Of a stretch of DNA of 64,000 nt, positions 34,888-42,787 are shown piece by piece. The stretch's first letter is position 1; each line of letters begins with the position of its first letter. The notes under the pieces were generated by a model, which was not told the origin of the DNA, ran no database searches, and saw nothing but the letters and a program-made list of their open reading frames with translations. The DNA is from Phormidesmis sp963710175 (GTDB lineage Bacteria > Cyanobacteriota > Cyanobacteriia > Phormidesmidales > Phormidesmidaceae): positions 1,302,001-1,366,000 of the forward strand of contig CAVPZC010000002.1 in the NCBI GenBank assembly GCA_963710175.1, read 5' to 3'. Both the position numbers and the translations under genes were made by a program.

Positions 34888-36108
34888 ATGCCATCTCAAT
34901 CGCCCGCTAAACGCCTGCCCTTTCAGTTCTGGATTGTTGCCTCCATTGCCTTTATCAATTCGGTTAGCTTTACGATCATCATTCCTACGCTATACCCCTA
35001 CGCCAAGCAGTTTGGTCTGAGTGATTTTGAAGCGAGTCTGCTGACGACGGCTTACTCACTTTCGCAGTTTTTAGGTACGCCCATTTTAGGCCAGCTTTCG
35101 GATCGGTGGGGCCGTAAGCCGCTGCTGGTCGTCAGTCTGTTGGGAACGGTTGCATCTAATGTGGTGGCAGCCTATGCAGGCGTTCCCTGGCTGCTATTCG
35201 CTGCGCGCATTCTCGACGGCATTACTGGCGGTAATAACTCGGTCGCTCAGGCAGTGATTAGCGATATCACCTCGCCTGAGCAGCGCACTCAAGCCTTTGG
35301 CATTTACAGCGGCTTGTTTCGCCTGGGGTTTGTTGCCGGGCCGCCGCTGAGCTACGTGGCGCAGACGGTGCCGCCCATTCCGGGCGTGTCGTCTTTGGGC
35401 ATGAGTTTTTTGGTGTCAGCAGCGATCGCCCTAATTGCCGCCGTCCTATGCTTCTTCTTTCTCTCCGAAACTAAAGCAGAAGACACCGAAGAGAATAAAG
35501 CAAGCCTCAAAAAGCTTGACTTTGTTGGACTGTTTACAGCGCTACGTCGGCCAGTGGTCGGGCAAATTTTGCTAATGACCTTTCTTAACGGCTTCACCTT
35601 TACAATTTTCACCTTTGCCTTTCAGCCGTTCTTTCTAAATGTGCTGGGACAAGATGCTAAGAATTTAGCGATCGCCTTTGTTGCCTTTGGTATTCTGGCC
35701 TTTGTCTCTCAGGTGTTTGCCTTAGAACCCTTGCGCAAACGCTTCAGCATTGTGAATGTGTTGGTAGGCGCACTGATTGCCAGGGGAATCTTGTTTATGC
35801 TGATGCCCGCCCTGCCCAATATTGTCGCTTTCTCCGTTTTACTGGGTCTGTTCGGACTGGTCAACGCCTTCCCGATGCCGCTGATCGACTCCATTTTGTC
35901 CACCCGTAGCAACCAGCGCGAGCAGGGCGAAGTGCTTGGCCTCAATGCCTCTTACCTGAGCATGTCTAACGCCATTGGTCCAGCGGTTTCGGGTTTGCTA
36001 GTGACTTCTTTTGGCTACTCCGTGCCTTTTTGGGTAGCGGGCGCACTCACCGTGATGATTGCGGTGTTTGCGCTCACTTTAAAGACGCCAGCGGCAAAAA
36101 CGAGCTAG
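34888..36108 (+). CDS. MFS transporter, drug-efflux (TetA-like) type
   Basis: A 406-residue protein with twelve predicted helices. Motif A is clear in the loop after helix 2 (GQLSDRWGRKPLL), and GLFRLGFVAGPPL lies where motif C of antiporters is expected. It likely exports a small molecule in exchange for protons. No regulator gene is adjacent. The region directly downstream is rich in mobile elements. Confidence 0.85.
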   Translation: MPSQSPAKRLPFQFWIVASIAFINSVSFTIIIPTLYPYAKQFGLSDFEASLLTTAYSLSQFLGTPILGQLSDRWGRKPLLVVSLLGTVASNVVAAYAGVPWLLFAARILDGITGGNNSVAQAVISDITSPEQRTQAFGIYSGLFRLGFVAGPPLSYVAQTVPPIPGVSSLGMSFLVSAAIALIAAVLCFFFLSETKAEDTEENKASLKKLDFVGLFTALRRPVVGQILLMTFLNGFTFTIFTFAFQPFFLNVLGQDAKNLAIAFVAFGILAFVSQVFALEPLRKRFSIVNVLVGALIARGILFMLMPALPNIVAFSVLLGLFGLVNAFPMPLIDSILSTRSNQREQGEVLGLNASYLSMSNAIGPAVSGLLVTSFGYSVPFWVAGALTVMIAVFALTLKTPAAKTS

Positions 36109-36148
36109 TCAGTGTTTGCTTGTCTGTGTAGCAAACAAGCTACGTATA

Positions 36149-36249
36149 TAGCTTCCGGCACTTTGCTTCATGCAGCATTACTGACTGTAAGCCATATATA
36201 GCAACAGGCAAAGTGCTCCGCGAAGCGCGAATGCATCCGCGCTTCGCTA
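36149..36249 (+). repeat. 101-bp TA-flanked miniature element, type A-C, uninterrupted
   Basis: Begins TAGCTTCCGGCAC, ends TTCGCTA and is flanked by TA on both sides. The final hairpin is GCGAAGCGCG/CGCGCTTCGC around AATGCATC. The total length is exactly 101 bp, the same as type B, and both share the TAGC...GCTA ends and a central ATGCAT hairpin. It represents the empty-site form of the element interrupted at 7812. Confidence 0.8.
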
Positions 36250-36547
36250 TACTTTCCGAAGCTGGCAAAAATTTTTACTCAATCTTGCCGTCTTTGGCAA
36301 GCGTCTCAGCAGAAAACATAGAAGACTTGGTAGTTCTAAACAGGTAAGGATTCATTGTAGTGGTGAACGAAGTACCAAATGGCTCCGATGTGATTCTCTA
36401 ATTTCTTTGAAAATGACAGCGCCTTACGCACCAACCTTGATGCGCGCTGGCGTAGCGTACAGTTGAAACGCTCAATGCGATTAGTTTGCCCGCTATCTTT
36501 GCTAACCGCTCGATGTCGTTTGCTAGGAATCACTTGTTTGTAAGCTT

Positions 36548-36602
36548 GTCTTGGTGCGCGTTCCCTAGCGCCGCAAAGCGACGCGGGGTCGCACCGCTCT
36601 CA
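36548..36602 (-). repeat. Small palindromic repeat inserted in the IS1 remnant
   Basis: About 50 bp separate the codons for YTDF from those for AYKQVIPS in the transposase. The insert has outer arms GGTGCG and CGCACC and an inner GCGTCGC/GCGGCGC-like stem. It resembles the small dispersed repeats known from filamentous cyanobacteria. Exact borders cannot be fixed because the host codons at the junction have changed. Confidence 0.65.
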
Positions 36603-36997
36603 GAAATCAGTGTAGGCTACGGCACACTGTCGATAGACAGGTGGTAGTGAGGCCCATAGCCCGCGCGCACCGGTTCGATTGCGACGACCTACGTGAACAC
36701 CGACAATTTCTCTGCTATCTTCATCTATTGCCAGCCAAATCCACTGTTTGTTACCTTTGTTGCCTACAAACGACCAAGCTTCGTCTCACTGAATCGTCAA
36801 GCACCCCTTTTTTTGGCCCGCACCTTTACTGGGCGTGGCACCGATGCATATTTCTCATTCACATATCCTTGCAGCCATGGCTCAGAAACATCGACAACTC
36901 TAGCAATCCCAGCCAGCGGTATCTTTTCGAGCAGCAGCTTATCAATCAAGGCTTTCGTTTCATCGCTAATGACTTTGTTCTGCGGGTCTTCAACGTA

Positions 36998-37016
36998 GCT
37001 TGCTTCCCGTAGGGTA
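36998..37016 (-). repeat. Second short repeat inserted in the IS1 remnant
   Basis: Nineteen extra bases lie between the codons for CGRQ and YVEDPQNK. They shift the frame by one. The insert reads TACCCTACGGGAAGCAAGC on the minus strand and is bounded by the same triplet (TAC) on both sides. Similar GGGAAGCAAGC-type small repeats occur in cyanobacterial genomes. Confidence 0.55.
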
Positions 37017-37221
37017 CTGTCGGCCACAGTCTTTGCAATGATTTTGTTTGCCGCTATGAATAAACCCATTCTTGACGGTAGATTCAGAGTTGCAACCGGG
37101 GCAGCTAAGTAGAGCGGAAGACACAGGAAAGGTTTGGATTGCTACAGCCTAATTCTTACTCAATCGATTAAGCGATCGCATCGCCTGAACGATAGAATCA
37201 TCCTTACTCGTCTAGGACTAC

Positions 37222-37759
37222 CTATGGGCGCTCGCCACCTGCTTGAAGATGGCATCGGTTTCAGGTATCTTCTTGAGCGGCTTCACCTTTTGTGTTTTTT
37301 AAGACGGTAGCCTAGTCGATTCAGAATACTTCCCATCGTCTGACGATAGGGCAGCTCTGCTTCGCAGTAGCCCTTCTGGGTTATCAGCGCTTCCAGCACT
37401 GCTTGTGCCGTGACTTTCGTGTACTTAAACGTTGTCTTTAGCTTCGGGTCCGCCTGATACTCACCTGCCAACAGCTCGTGAATATCTTGTTCTAACCCCG
37501 GTAGCCTCTCTTCTGTCTTGCGTGCCCCTCTGGCCTGATAGTTATTCACACAGGTGATGCCTGTACGTCGCTCGTGAAGCCCTGTTTGCACCGCTTGACG
37601 TTTCCAGCCTAAGTACGTTTCTGCTTGCCGCGCCGACCCCTCGAAGTAGTCTTCCGTCGCCTTCGCCATGAAGGCTCGCTTTTTCGTCCCTGTCAATTTC
37701 TTCGCGGCGTCCTTCAGCGTCGATTTTACTTGCTCGTCAATCTGCACAGCTACGCGCAT
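37222..37759 (-). pseudogene. ISAzo13-like transposase fragment
   Basis: The main frame (37283-37759, 158 codons) has a basic N-terminal region and a helix-turn-helix segment (DPKLKTTFKYTKVTAQAVLEALI... MGSILNRLGYRLKKHKR). That pattern matches the start of ISAzo13/Rhodopirellula-type transposases. After KKHKR a TGA occurs, but in the -1 frame the expected KPLKKIPETDAIF continues for about 20 codons before a stop. The DDE catalytic domain is missing, so the gene is truncated and frameshifted. Family assignment is by pattern only. Confidence 0.6.
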
Positions 37760-37890
37760 CGGTCAGCCTTTTACCGCTATTGCCTCGGTCATTATAGCTA
37801 GTACTCTATTTGTAATCGCTTCCCTTAACTCTTTCCCAATATGGAAACATCTTGAAACGGAACCGGGAAATTACCTGAGCCAGAAGTATA

Positions 37891-37991
37891 TAGCAAAGTA
37901 AGGATGCATTCTTACTTTGCAGGTCGATTTGGTTGTTGTCATATAACGGTTTCAGCCGATAAAAGTGTCTTAAGCAACTCGACAGGAGCTA
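37891..37991 (+). repeat. 101-bp TA-flanked miniature element, type B, copy 3
   Basis: Same length and ends as the copy at 7812-7912, with several substitutions in the middle (for example AGGTCGATTTGG for AGTCGAGTTGC). The first hairpin is unchanged, but the long-range CGAGTTGC stem is damaged. Flanked by TA on both sides. Confidence 0.8.
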
Positions 37992-38121
37992 TATAAAAAA
38001 CGTAGCTTAGAAAGCCAATAACGATGACGATCAAAGCAATGACGCCAAATAAAGTTCCTGACTTCTCCAGGATATCGGGTAGTGTATCGATTAGTCTATT
38101 ATTCAAGTTAACCTCACACAC
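37939..38121 (-). CDS. Possible small membrane protein ending in a repeat
   Basis: A 60-codon frame with one strong hydrophobic helix (LFGVIALIVIVIGFLSYVFYI) preceded by a polar N-terminus. Its last 17 codons lie inside the type B element, so the natural C-terminus may have been replaced by the insertion. No family is recognised. It could be a chance frame. Confidence 0.3.
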   Translation of the reverse strand: MCEVNLNNRLIDTLPDILEKSGTLFGVIALIVIVIGFLSYVFYIAPVELLKTLLSAETVI

Positions 38122-38310
38122 ATCTCACTACGAACTGTTTGAAAGTTGCGTAGCCACAAGAAATCCGCCCTTGTTTTTGCTAGAAGACTTTTGGTGACTT
38201 CCAATACCGGACAAACACACAGCTCCTTACATACAGCAAAATGGCCCGCTGAGCTTGCATTCAAGTAAAGCACCATTCAGAGCTACTGAGATGGCTTTCC
38301 AAAGTGAACC

Positions 38311-38646
38311 CTAGATAAATTCTACCTGCCCAGCTATATCCGCCGGAGATATATACTCCCAAAGCAAAGATAGCGTTTTGATGATCTCACCAGTAGAGCG
38401 GCTACTTTGGCGACAGTAGGTAATTCCTGTATGAGCTACACCAGACCGGTGCAATCGCAAAAAGTCATCGTCGTGAGTAAAAATGACGCAGTCTTGAAGC
38501 TTTGCAAATGCTAGCTGGTCTTCATCGGATGCGCTGATAAGCCCTTCTTCTGCGGTAGTCGTTACGCTGATGCCTCGCCGCCTCAGCCATTGCGCAACCG
38601 CATTGCTGACGTTTTCGTCTAGGTGAAACTTAATCCGTTTCGACAT
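38311..38646 (-). CDS. DUF5615 PIN-like toxin candidate
   Basis: A 111-residue protein with the DUF5615 pattern: IKFHLDENVSNAVAQWLRRRGISVTTTAEEGL at the start and FTHDDDFLRLH in the middle, giving acidic residues that resemble a PIN-type metal site. It overlaps the preceding DUF433 gene by 17 bp in another frame. The DUF433-DUF5615 pairing is a recurrent toxin-antitoxin-like module in cyanobacteria. Confidence 0.85.
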   Translation of the reverse strand: MSKRIKFHLDENVSNAVAQWLRRRGISVTTTAEEGLISASDEDQLAFAKLQDCVIFTHDDDFLRLHRSGVAHTGITYCRQSSRSTGEIIKTLSLLWEYISPADIAGQVEFI

Positions 38647-38950
38647 TGTGAGCTTTTAGTTTTTGAGATAGGAGGGATGGCGTTTCATCAGCCATCCGAG
38701 ACGCAAATTCCCTGCTTTCGCGAATTTGCTGACGGATTTCTTCCAAATGGTCGTAGTAGTAAGCCAAAGCTGCGTGGACATCTGCCAGGCTGATGCTGGG
38801 GTGCTGGTCAATAATTTCATCAGGTGTCATTCCTAAATGTTCGTATGAGATGGCGATATCTTGTACCCGAATGCGATGACCGACAATACGGGGCTTGCCG
38901 CCGCAAACACCTGGCGTGATTTGAATGTGCTCTGAGATGACAGCGGTCAT
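38630..38950 (-). CDS. DUF433 antitoxin candidate
   Basis: A 106-residue protein with the DUF433 core: HIQITPGVCGGKPRIVGHRIRVQDIAISYEHLGMTPDEIIDQHPSISLADVHAALAYYYDHLEEI. The domain is a short winged-helix DNA-binding fold that pairs with DUF5615 proteins. A 218-bp miniature element begins 33 bp upstream of its start codon, so its promoter must lie within or very near that element. Confidence 0.85.
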   Translation of the reverse strand: MTAVISEHIQITPGVCGGKPRIVGHRIRVQDIAISYEHLGMTPDEIIDQHPSISLADVHAALAYYYDHLEEIRQQIRESREFASRMADETPSLLSQKLKAHNVETD

Positions 38951-38982
38951 TGGCGATCTCTACTGCTTCAATCGTATTTGAA

Positions 38983-39200
38983 CCTGAGTTCGGGATAAAG
39001 TGTTTCATGGTCAACCGCTCAAATCTCTCCTATCAAAGCCGGTCTGGGTTCCCCTTACCAAGGGGAACCGTAAGGGAGGGGTTCTGGCGACATGCTCTAT
39101 GCTCAGTCGGAACCCCTCTGCCTGCGGCATCTCCCCTTGGTAAAGGGAGAAAAGATCCCCGATGGCACATTCTAGCTATTCTTATCCCGAACTGACGTTA
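38983..39200 (+). repeat. 218-bp miniature inverted-repeat element, copy 2
   Basis: Nearly identical to 19291-19508 (a handful of substitutions) with the same terminal GAGTTCGGGATAA/TTATCCCGAACTG repeats. It lies between the DUF433 gene and the IS256 element. As with copy 1, its left end faces the start of a minus-strand gene. Confidence 0.85.
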
Positions 39201-39237
39201 TTTGACTATCATAAGCGATGGTCAGAGTGGTTTCATG

Positions 39238-40569
39238 GAGACTGTATTGATTTTTGTGTAAGCGGTCTAAAATCCTATCAATTCAAGGAGACCGCCCCAT
39301 GGCCCGTACGAAAAAAGAACCGAACCGCGTCGATGACCTACTAGACGAACTGCTCGAAGACTGTCACAGCCCGGAAGACATTCTAGGTGAGTCAGGACTG
39401 ATGAAGCAGATCAAAAAACGGCTGGTCGAACGTGCGCTAGCTGGAGAACTCAATCATCACCTTAAAAGCGATCGCTTAGAGGAGGGCGTTGCGCCCAACA
39501 GCCGCAACGGCAGCTCGAAGAAGACCGTTCAATCTGAAGACGGCGAGCTAGACCTGTCGATACCGAGAGACCGCAGAGGTAGCTTCGAGCCGATTCTGGT
39601 ACCAAAGCATCAACGTCGCATCGCTGGGCTGGACGAAAAGATCCTGGCGCTTTATGCCAGAGGCAACAGTACGCGCGACATCAGCGCTCAGCTCGAAGAA
39701 CTCTATGGGGGTGCGAAGATATCAGCAGCGGTCATCAGCGACGTGATAGAAAGCGTCAGCGAGGATGTCAAAGCGTGGCAGTCCAGGCCGCTTGATGAGG
39801 TCTACCCGATTGTCTATCTCGATGCGCTGTACGTAAACATCAAGGTCTCAGGACGAGTCAGCAAGCGTGCCGTCTACGTTGTGCTTGGCATCGACCGCGA
39901 AGGCGATAAGCAATTGCTCGGCCTGTGGGTCGGCGAAGCCGAAACCGAAGGCGCGAAGTTTTGGTTGAAAGTGCTGACGGATCTTCGCAACAGAGGTTTG
40001 AAGGACATTCTGATCGCCTGCTGCGATGGCCTCAAGGGCTTCCCACAAGCGATTGAAGCAGTCTACCCACAAACGCAGGTGCAGCTTTGCATTGTGCATT
40101 TAATGCGCAACTGCATGAAGTATGTACCGTGGAAAGACAGAAAAGCCGTTGCCGCTGACCTCAAGCCTATCTACCAAGCCGCCACGCTTGCCGAGTCAGA
40201 AGCAGCCCTCGATGCCTTTGCCGCCAAGTGGGACGAAGCTTACCCGGCTGTCAGCCAGGTTTGGATACGGCACTGGGAGAACGTCATCCCGATATTCGAC
40301 TACCCAATGGAGATTCGCCGCGTCATCTACACCACCAACGCCATTGAGTCGGTCAACCGCTCGCTGCGCAAGGTGATTAAGACGAAGGCTGTCTTCCCCA
40401 GCGAAGATGCCGTTTTCAGACTGATGTATCTAGCGATGAACAATATCTCGAAGAAGTGGAACAGGCCGATTAAGAACTGGCGTGCAGCCTTGTCACATTT
40501 TGCTATCCTGTTTCCAGAACGCTTTTCCGCTTAAGAAAAAAGCGCTTACACAAAATTCAGATCACTCTC
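39238..40569 (+). mobile_element. IS256-family insertion sequence, apparently intact
   Basis: A 1332-bp element with inverted ends of 27 bp matching at about 22 positions (GAGACTGTATTGATTTTTGT at the left end, GAGAGTGATCTGAATTTTGT at the right on the other strand). TTTCATG flanks both sides (39231-39237 and 40570-40576), a 7-bp direct repeat consistent with a target duplication slightly eroded from 8 bp. One full transposase gene fills it. Confidence 0.9.
39299..40534 (+). CDS. IS256-family (Mutator-type) transposase
   Basis: A 411-residue DDE transposase. AAGGAG lies 8 bases before the ATG at 39299. The catalytic region shows YLDALYVNIK (first D), LIACCDGLKGFPQAIEAVYP (second D) and RRVIYTTNAIESVNRSLRK (E in the conserved TTNAIES motif). 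The length and all motifs are complete, so it could be active. Confidence 0.95.
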   Translation: MARTKKEPNRVDDLLDELLEDCHSPEDILGESGLMKQIKKRLVERALAGELNHHLKSDRLEEGVAPNSRNGSSKKTVQSEDGELDLSIPRDRRGSFEPILVPKHQRRIAGLDEKILALYARGNSTRDISAQLEELYGGAKISAAVISDVIESVSEDVKAWQSRPLDEVYPIVYLDALYVNIKVSGRVSKRAVYVVLGIDREGDKQLLGLWVGEAETEGAKFWLKVLTDLRNRGLKDILIACCDGLKGFPQAIEAVYPQTQVQLCIVHLMRNCMKYVPWKDRKAVAADLKPIYQAATLAESEAALDAFAAKWDEAYPAVSQVWIRHWENVIPIFDYPMEIRRVIYTTNAIESVNRSLRKVIKTKAVFPSEDAVFRLMYLAMNNISKKWNRPIKNWRAALSHFAILFPERFSA

Positions 40570-40650
40570 TTTCATGTGGCCGAGTGAATCGTGATCGCAC
40601 TCCTATTCCTCCTATGCCTAGCCGTCATAGCGATCGCCCTTTTAGGGCAT

Positions 40651-40962
40651 CTAGTCAGGTTGCTTGCTCTCTTTGCGCTCAGACAACCACTTTTCTAAAG
40701 AGCGTTTACTTTCGCTGCTGGGTCTGCCTGCGATCAGACCTTCAATGCCAATATGCTCATCTAGGTCGGGCCATTCAATTGCGTAACCCTCTCCCAACAA
40801 TTGCCAATTATCCCGTTCCTCCAAAGAACCGTGCATCAGGCGCGGATACCACTCTAGCGGAATGACTAAGCTACGGCCATCAATTAAATCAACAACCAGC
40901 CTTGTATGACCTACGGAGATAGAAGCTGCTAGCGGCTCAGCTTCAAGCGTCAAAGTAGTCAT
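40651..40962 (-). CDS. DUF2442 domain protein
   Basis: A 103-residue protein with the DUF2442 pattern: ASISVGHTRLVVDLIDGRSLVIPLEWYPRLMHGSLEERDNWQLLGEGYAIEWPDLDEHIGIEGLIAGRPS. The start at 40962 is preferred because an earlier GTG start adds no conserved sequence. It overlaps the preceding DUF4160 gene by 20 bp. The two domains commonly occur side by side, a toxin-antitoxin-like habit, without proven activity. Confidence 0.85.
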   Translation of the reverse strand: MTTLTLEAEPLAASISVGHTRLVVDLIDGRSLVIPLEWYPRLMHGSLEERDNWQLLGEGYAIEWPDLDEHIGIEGLIAGRPSSESKRSLEKWLSERKESKQPD

Positions 40963-41179
40963 GCCAAGCCTCCAGAAGTGTTTCCTTACATTCACTGACG
41001 ATCACAGCAATCTTGTTCAGCTCGTGATCCTTAAAGCCCCTATTCTTGTCTAGTTTAATCGGATCCAGCCAGAACTTAGCGATCTTACGGTCACGCTTGA
41101 CATGGATATGAACCGGCTCACCTCGATCAGAGCTGAAGAAGATAAAGCTGTAGGGGCCAAAATTAAGAACGGTAGGCAT
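40943..41179 (-). CDS. DUF4160 domain protein
   Basis: A 78-residue protein with MPTVLNFGPYSFIFFSSDRGEPVHIHVKRDRKIAKFWLDP and HELNKIAVIVSECKETLLEAWHDYF, the full DUF4160 domain. The start at 41179 lies 34 bp after the gltD stop, and the gene overlaps the DUF2442 gene. Its function is unknown. Confidence 0.88.
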   Translation of the reverse strand: MPTVLNFGPYSFIFFSSDRGEPVHIHVKRDRKIAKFWLDPIKLDKNRGFKDHELNKIAVIVSECKETLLEAWHDYFDA

Positions 41180-41213
41180 AGGAACGGATGCAGCAGCAAT
41201 CAATACCTGCCCG

Positions 41214-42698
41214 TTAAGGGAGTTCGGTGGTGCCCATGAGGTAGCGATCGCACTCCCTGGCCACCCCGCGCCCTTCATTAATCGCCCACACAATCAGGCT
41301 TTGCCCCCGGCGACAATCACCTGCTGCAAACACACCGGGCAAGCTCGTCACATACTCCTCATGCTCAGCTTTGACGTTGCTGCGCTCAGTCTGCTCCAGA
41401 CCTAACGCATCTATCAAGGGCTGCTCTGGCCCCAAAAAGCCCATTGCCAGCAGCACAAGCTGGGCCGGAACTCGCTTTTCACTGCCGGGTACGTGAATCG
41501 GCGTGAATCGCCCGTTTTCATCGCGTTCCCACTGCACTTCTACCGTATGAACTGCGGCGACATTGCCATTGCCGTCATCTTCAAATTTCGTGGCAGTCGT
41601 CACATAGCCGCGAGGGTCTTCGCCAAACAGGGCTTTGGCTTCTTCCTGGCCGTAGTCGAGCCGGTAGATCTTGGGCCATTCAGGCCAGGGGTTGCTAGGC
41701 GATCGCACCTCCGGCGGCTTCGGCATAATTTCTAACTGATTGATGCTCTTACAGCCATGGCGCACCGACGTGCCCACGCAGTCTGTGCCCGTATCGCCAC
41801 CACCGATAATTACAACATCCTTACCCGCCGCTGAAATGTAGTTCTCACCCGGCTTTTTATTTAGCACAGCTTGCGTATTTGCCGTCAAAAACTCCATCGC
41901 AAAATTGATGCCCTTCAGGTCTCTCCCCTCAATCGGCAAATCTCGCGGACGGGTGGAGCCGGTGCACAAAATCACCGAGTCAAAGTCATTCACCAGCTTC
42001 TCGGCAGACAAGTCTTTGCCTACTTCGGTGTTGCATACAAAGGTGATGCCCTCCGCTTCTAGGACATCGAGCCGTCTGCGCACGATGTCGTTTTTATCGA
42101 GCTTCATGTTGGGAATACCGTAGGTCAGCAGTCCGCCGGGACGATCTGCGCGTTCGTATACGGTCACCCAGTGGCCCGCTTTGTTGAGCTGATCGGCAGC
42201 GGCTAGTCCGGCAGGGCCAGAACCGACGACGGCTACTTTTTTGCCGGTTCGCTTGGCGGGTGGCTGAGGCGAAATCCAACCTTCCTGCCAGCCTTTTTCG
42301 ATGATGGAGTACTCAATGTTCTTGATTGTCACTGGCGGGCTGGTGATGCCCAATACGCAGGAGCCTTCACAGGGGGCTGGACAGACACGCCCTGTGAATT
42401 CAGGAAAGTTGTTGGTTTTGTGCAGGCGATCAAGCGCTTCTCGCCAGAGCCCTCTGTATACCAGGTCGTTCCATTCGGGAATGAGGTTGTTGACCGGGCA
42501 GCCGGTAGCCATGCCGCTGAGCAAAGAGCCAGTATGACAGAAGGGCGTGCCGCAGTCCATGCAGCGAGAGCCCTGGGTTTGCAGGTTCTCTTCGGGCATG
42601 GGCAGGTGGAATTCGTTCCAGTTGCGGATGCGGTCTTTGGGCGAGGTTTCGGAGGGTGCTTCGCGGAGGTGGTCGATGAAGCCGGTTGGTTTTCCCAT
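41214..42698 (-). CDS. gltD: NADPH-glutamate synthase small subunit
   Basis: A 494-residue iron-sulfur flavoprotein that passes electrons from NADPH to GltB. The N-terminal part has the cysteine clusters CMDCGTPFCH and CPAPCEGSC for two [4Fe-4S] centres. The FAD-binding start is VAVVGSGPAGLAAADQL, the NADPH-binding segment is VVIIGGGDTGTDCVGTS, and the FAD-closing motif is PGVFAAGDCRRGQSLIVWAINEGR. It lies 89 bp after gltB on the same strand. Confidence 0.97.
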   Translation of the reverse strand: MGKPTGFIDHLREAPSETSPKDRIRNWNEFHLPMPEENLQTQGSRCMDCGTPFCHTGSLLSGMATGCPVNNLIPEWNDLVYRGLWREALDRLHKTNNFPEFTGRVCPAPCEGSCVLGITSPPVTIKNIEYSIIEKGWQEGWISPQPPAKRTGKKVAVVGSGPAGLAAADQLNKAGHWVTVYERADRPGGLLTYGIPNMKLDKNDIVRRRLDVLEAEGITFVCNTEVGKDLSAEKLVNDFDSVILCTGSTRPRDLPIEGRDLKGINFAMEFLTANTQAVLNKKPGENYISAAGKDVVIIGGGDTGTDCVGTSVRHGCKSINQLEIMPKPPEVRSPSNPWPEWPKIYRLDYGQEEAKALFGEDPRGYVTTATKFEDDGNGNVAAVHTVEVQWERDENGRFTPIHVPGSEKRVPAQLVLLAMGFLGPEQPLIDALGLEQTERSNVKAEHEEYVTSLPGVFAAGDCRRGQSLIVWAINEGRGVARECDRYLMGTTELP

Positions 42699-42716
42699 GG
42701 TGGTTTTGTGTAGAGT

Positions 42717-42748
42717 GGGGGGAGTAGGGGATAGGAGGAGTAGGGGGG
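42717..42748 (+). other. G-rich tract between gltB and gltD
   Basis: On the plus strand (template for gltBD) the 89-bp spacer contains G6, G4, two GG pairs and G6 separated by short AGTA/ATA-type loops. This composition can form a G-quadruplex in single-stranded DNA. The transcript would be C-rich there. Confidence 0.4.
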
Positions 42749-42787
42749 AGACAGGAGACAGAAGGTGGTCTCCTGCATTCTGTCCTA

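Larger units (their letters stand above)
36331..37110 (-). pseudogene. IS1-family transposase remnant
   Basis: Fragments in different frames reconstruct an IS1 InsAB-type protein: a zinc-finger start (CPGCNSESTVKNGF, then HCKDCGRQ, 37017-37110), a helix-turn-helix part (ALIDKLLLEKIPLAGIARVVDVSEPWLQGYV), the first DDE part (WIWLAIDEDSREIVGVHVGRRNR) and the end (FNCTLRQRASRLVRKALSFSKK). Two short foreign repeats split the frame, at about 36998-37016 and 36548-36602, with further decay between. No start codon is found for the first fragment. The element is inactive by itself. Confidence 0.85.
37760..38310. other. Intergenic stretch with a miniature element
   Basis: Contains the third type B element (37891-37991) and a possible small membrane-protein frame that runs into it (37939-38121). 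The part from 38122 to 38310 shows nothing recognisable. Confidence 0.4.
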
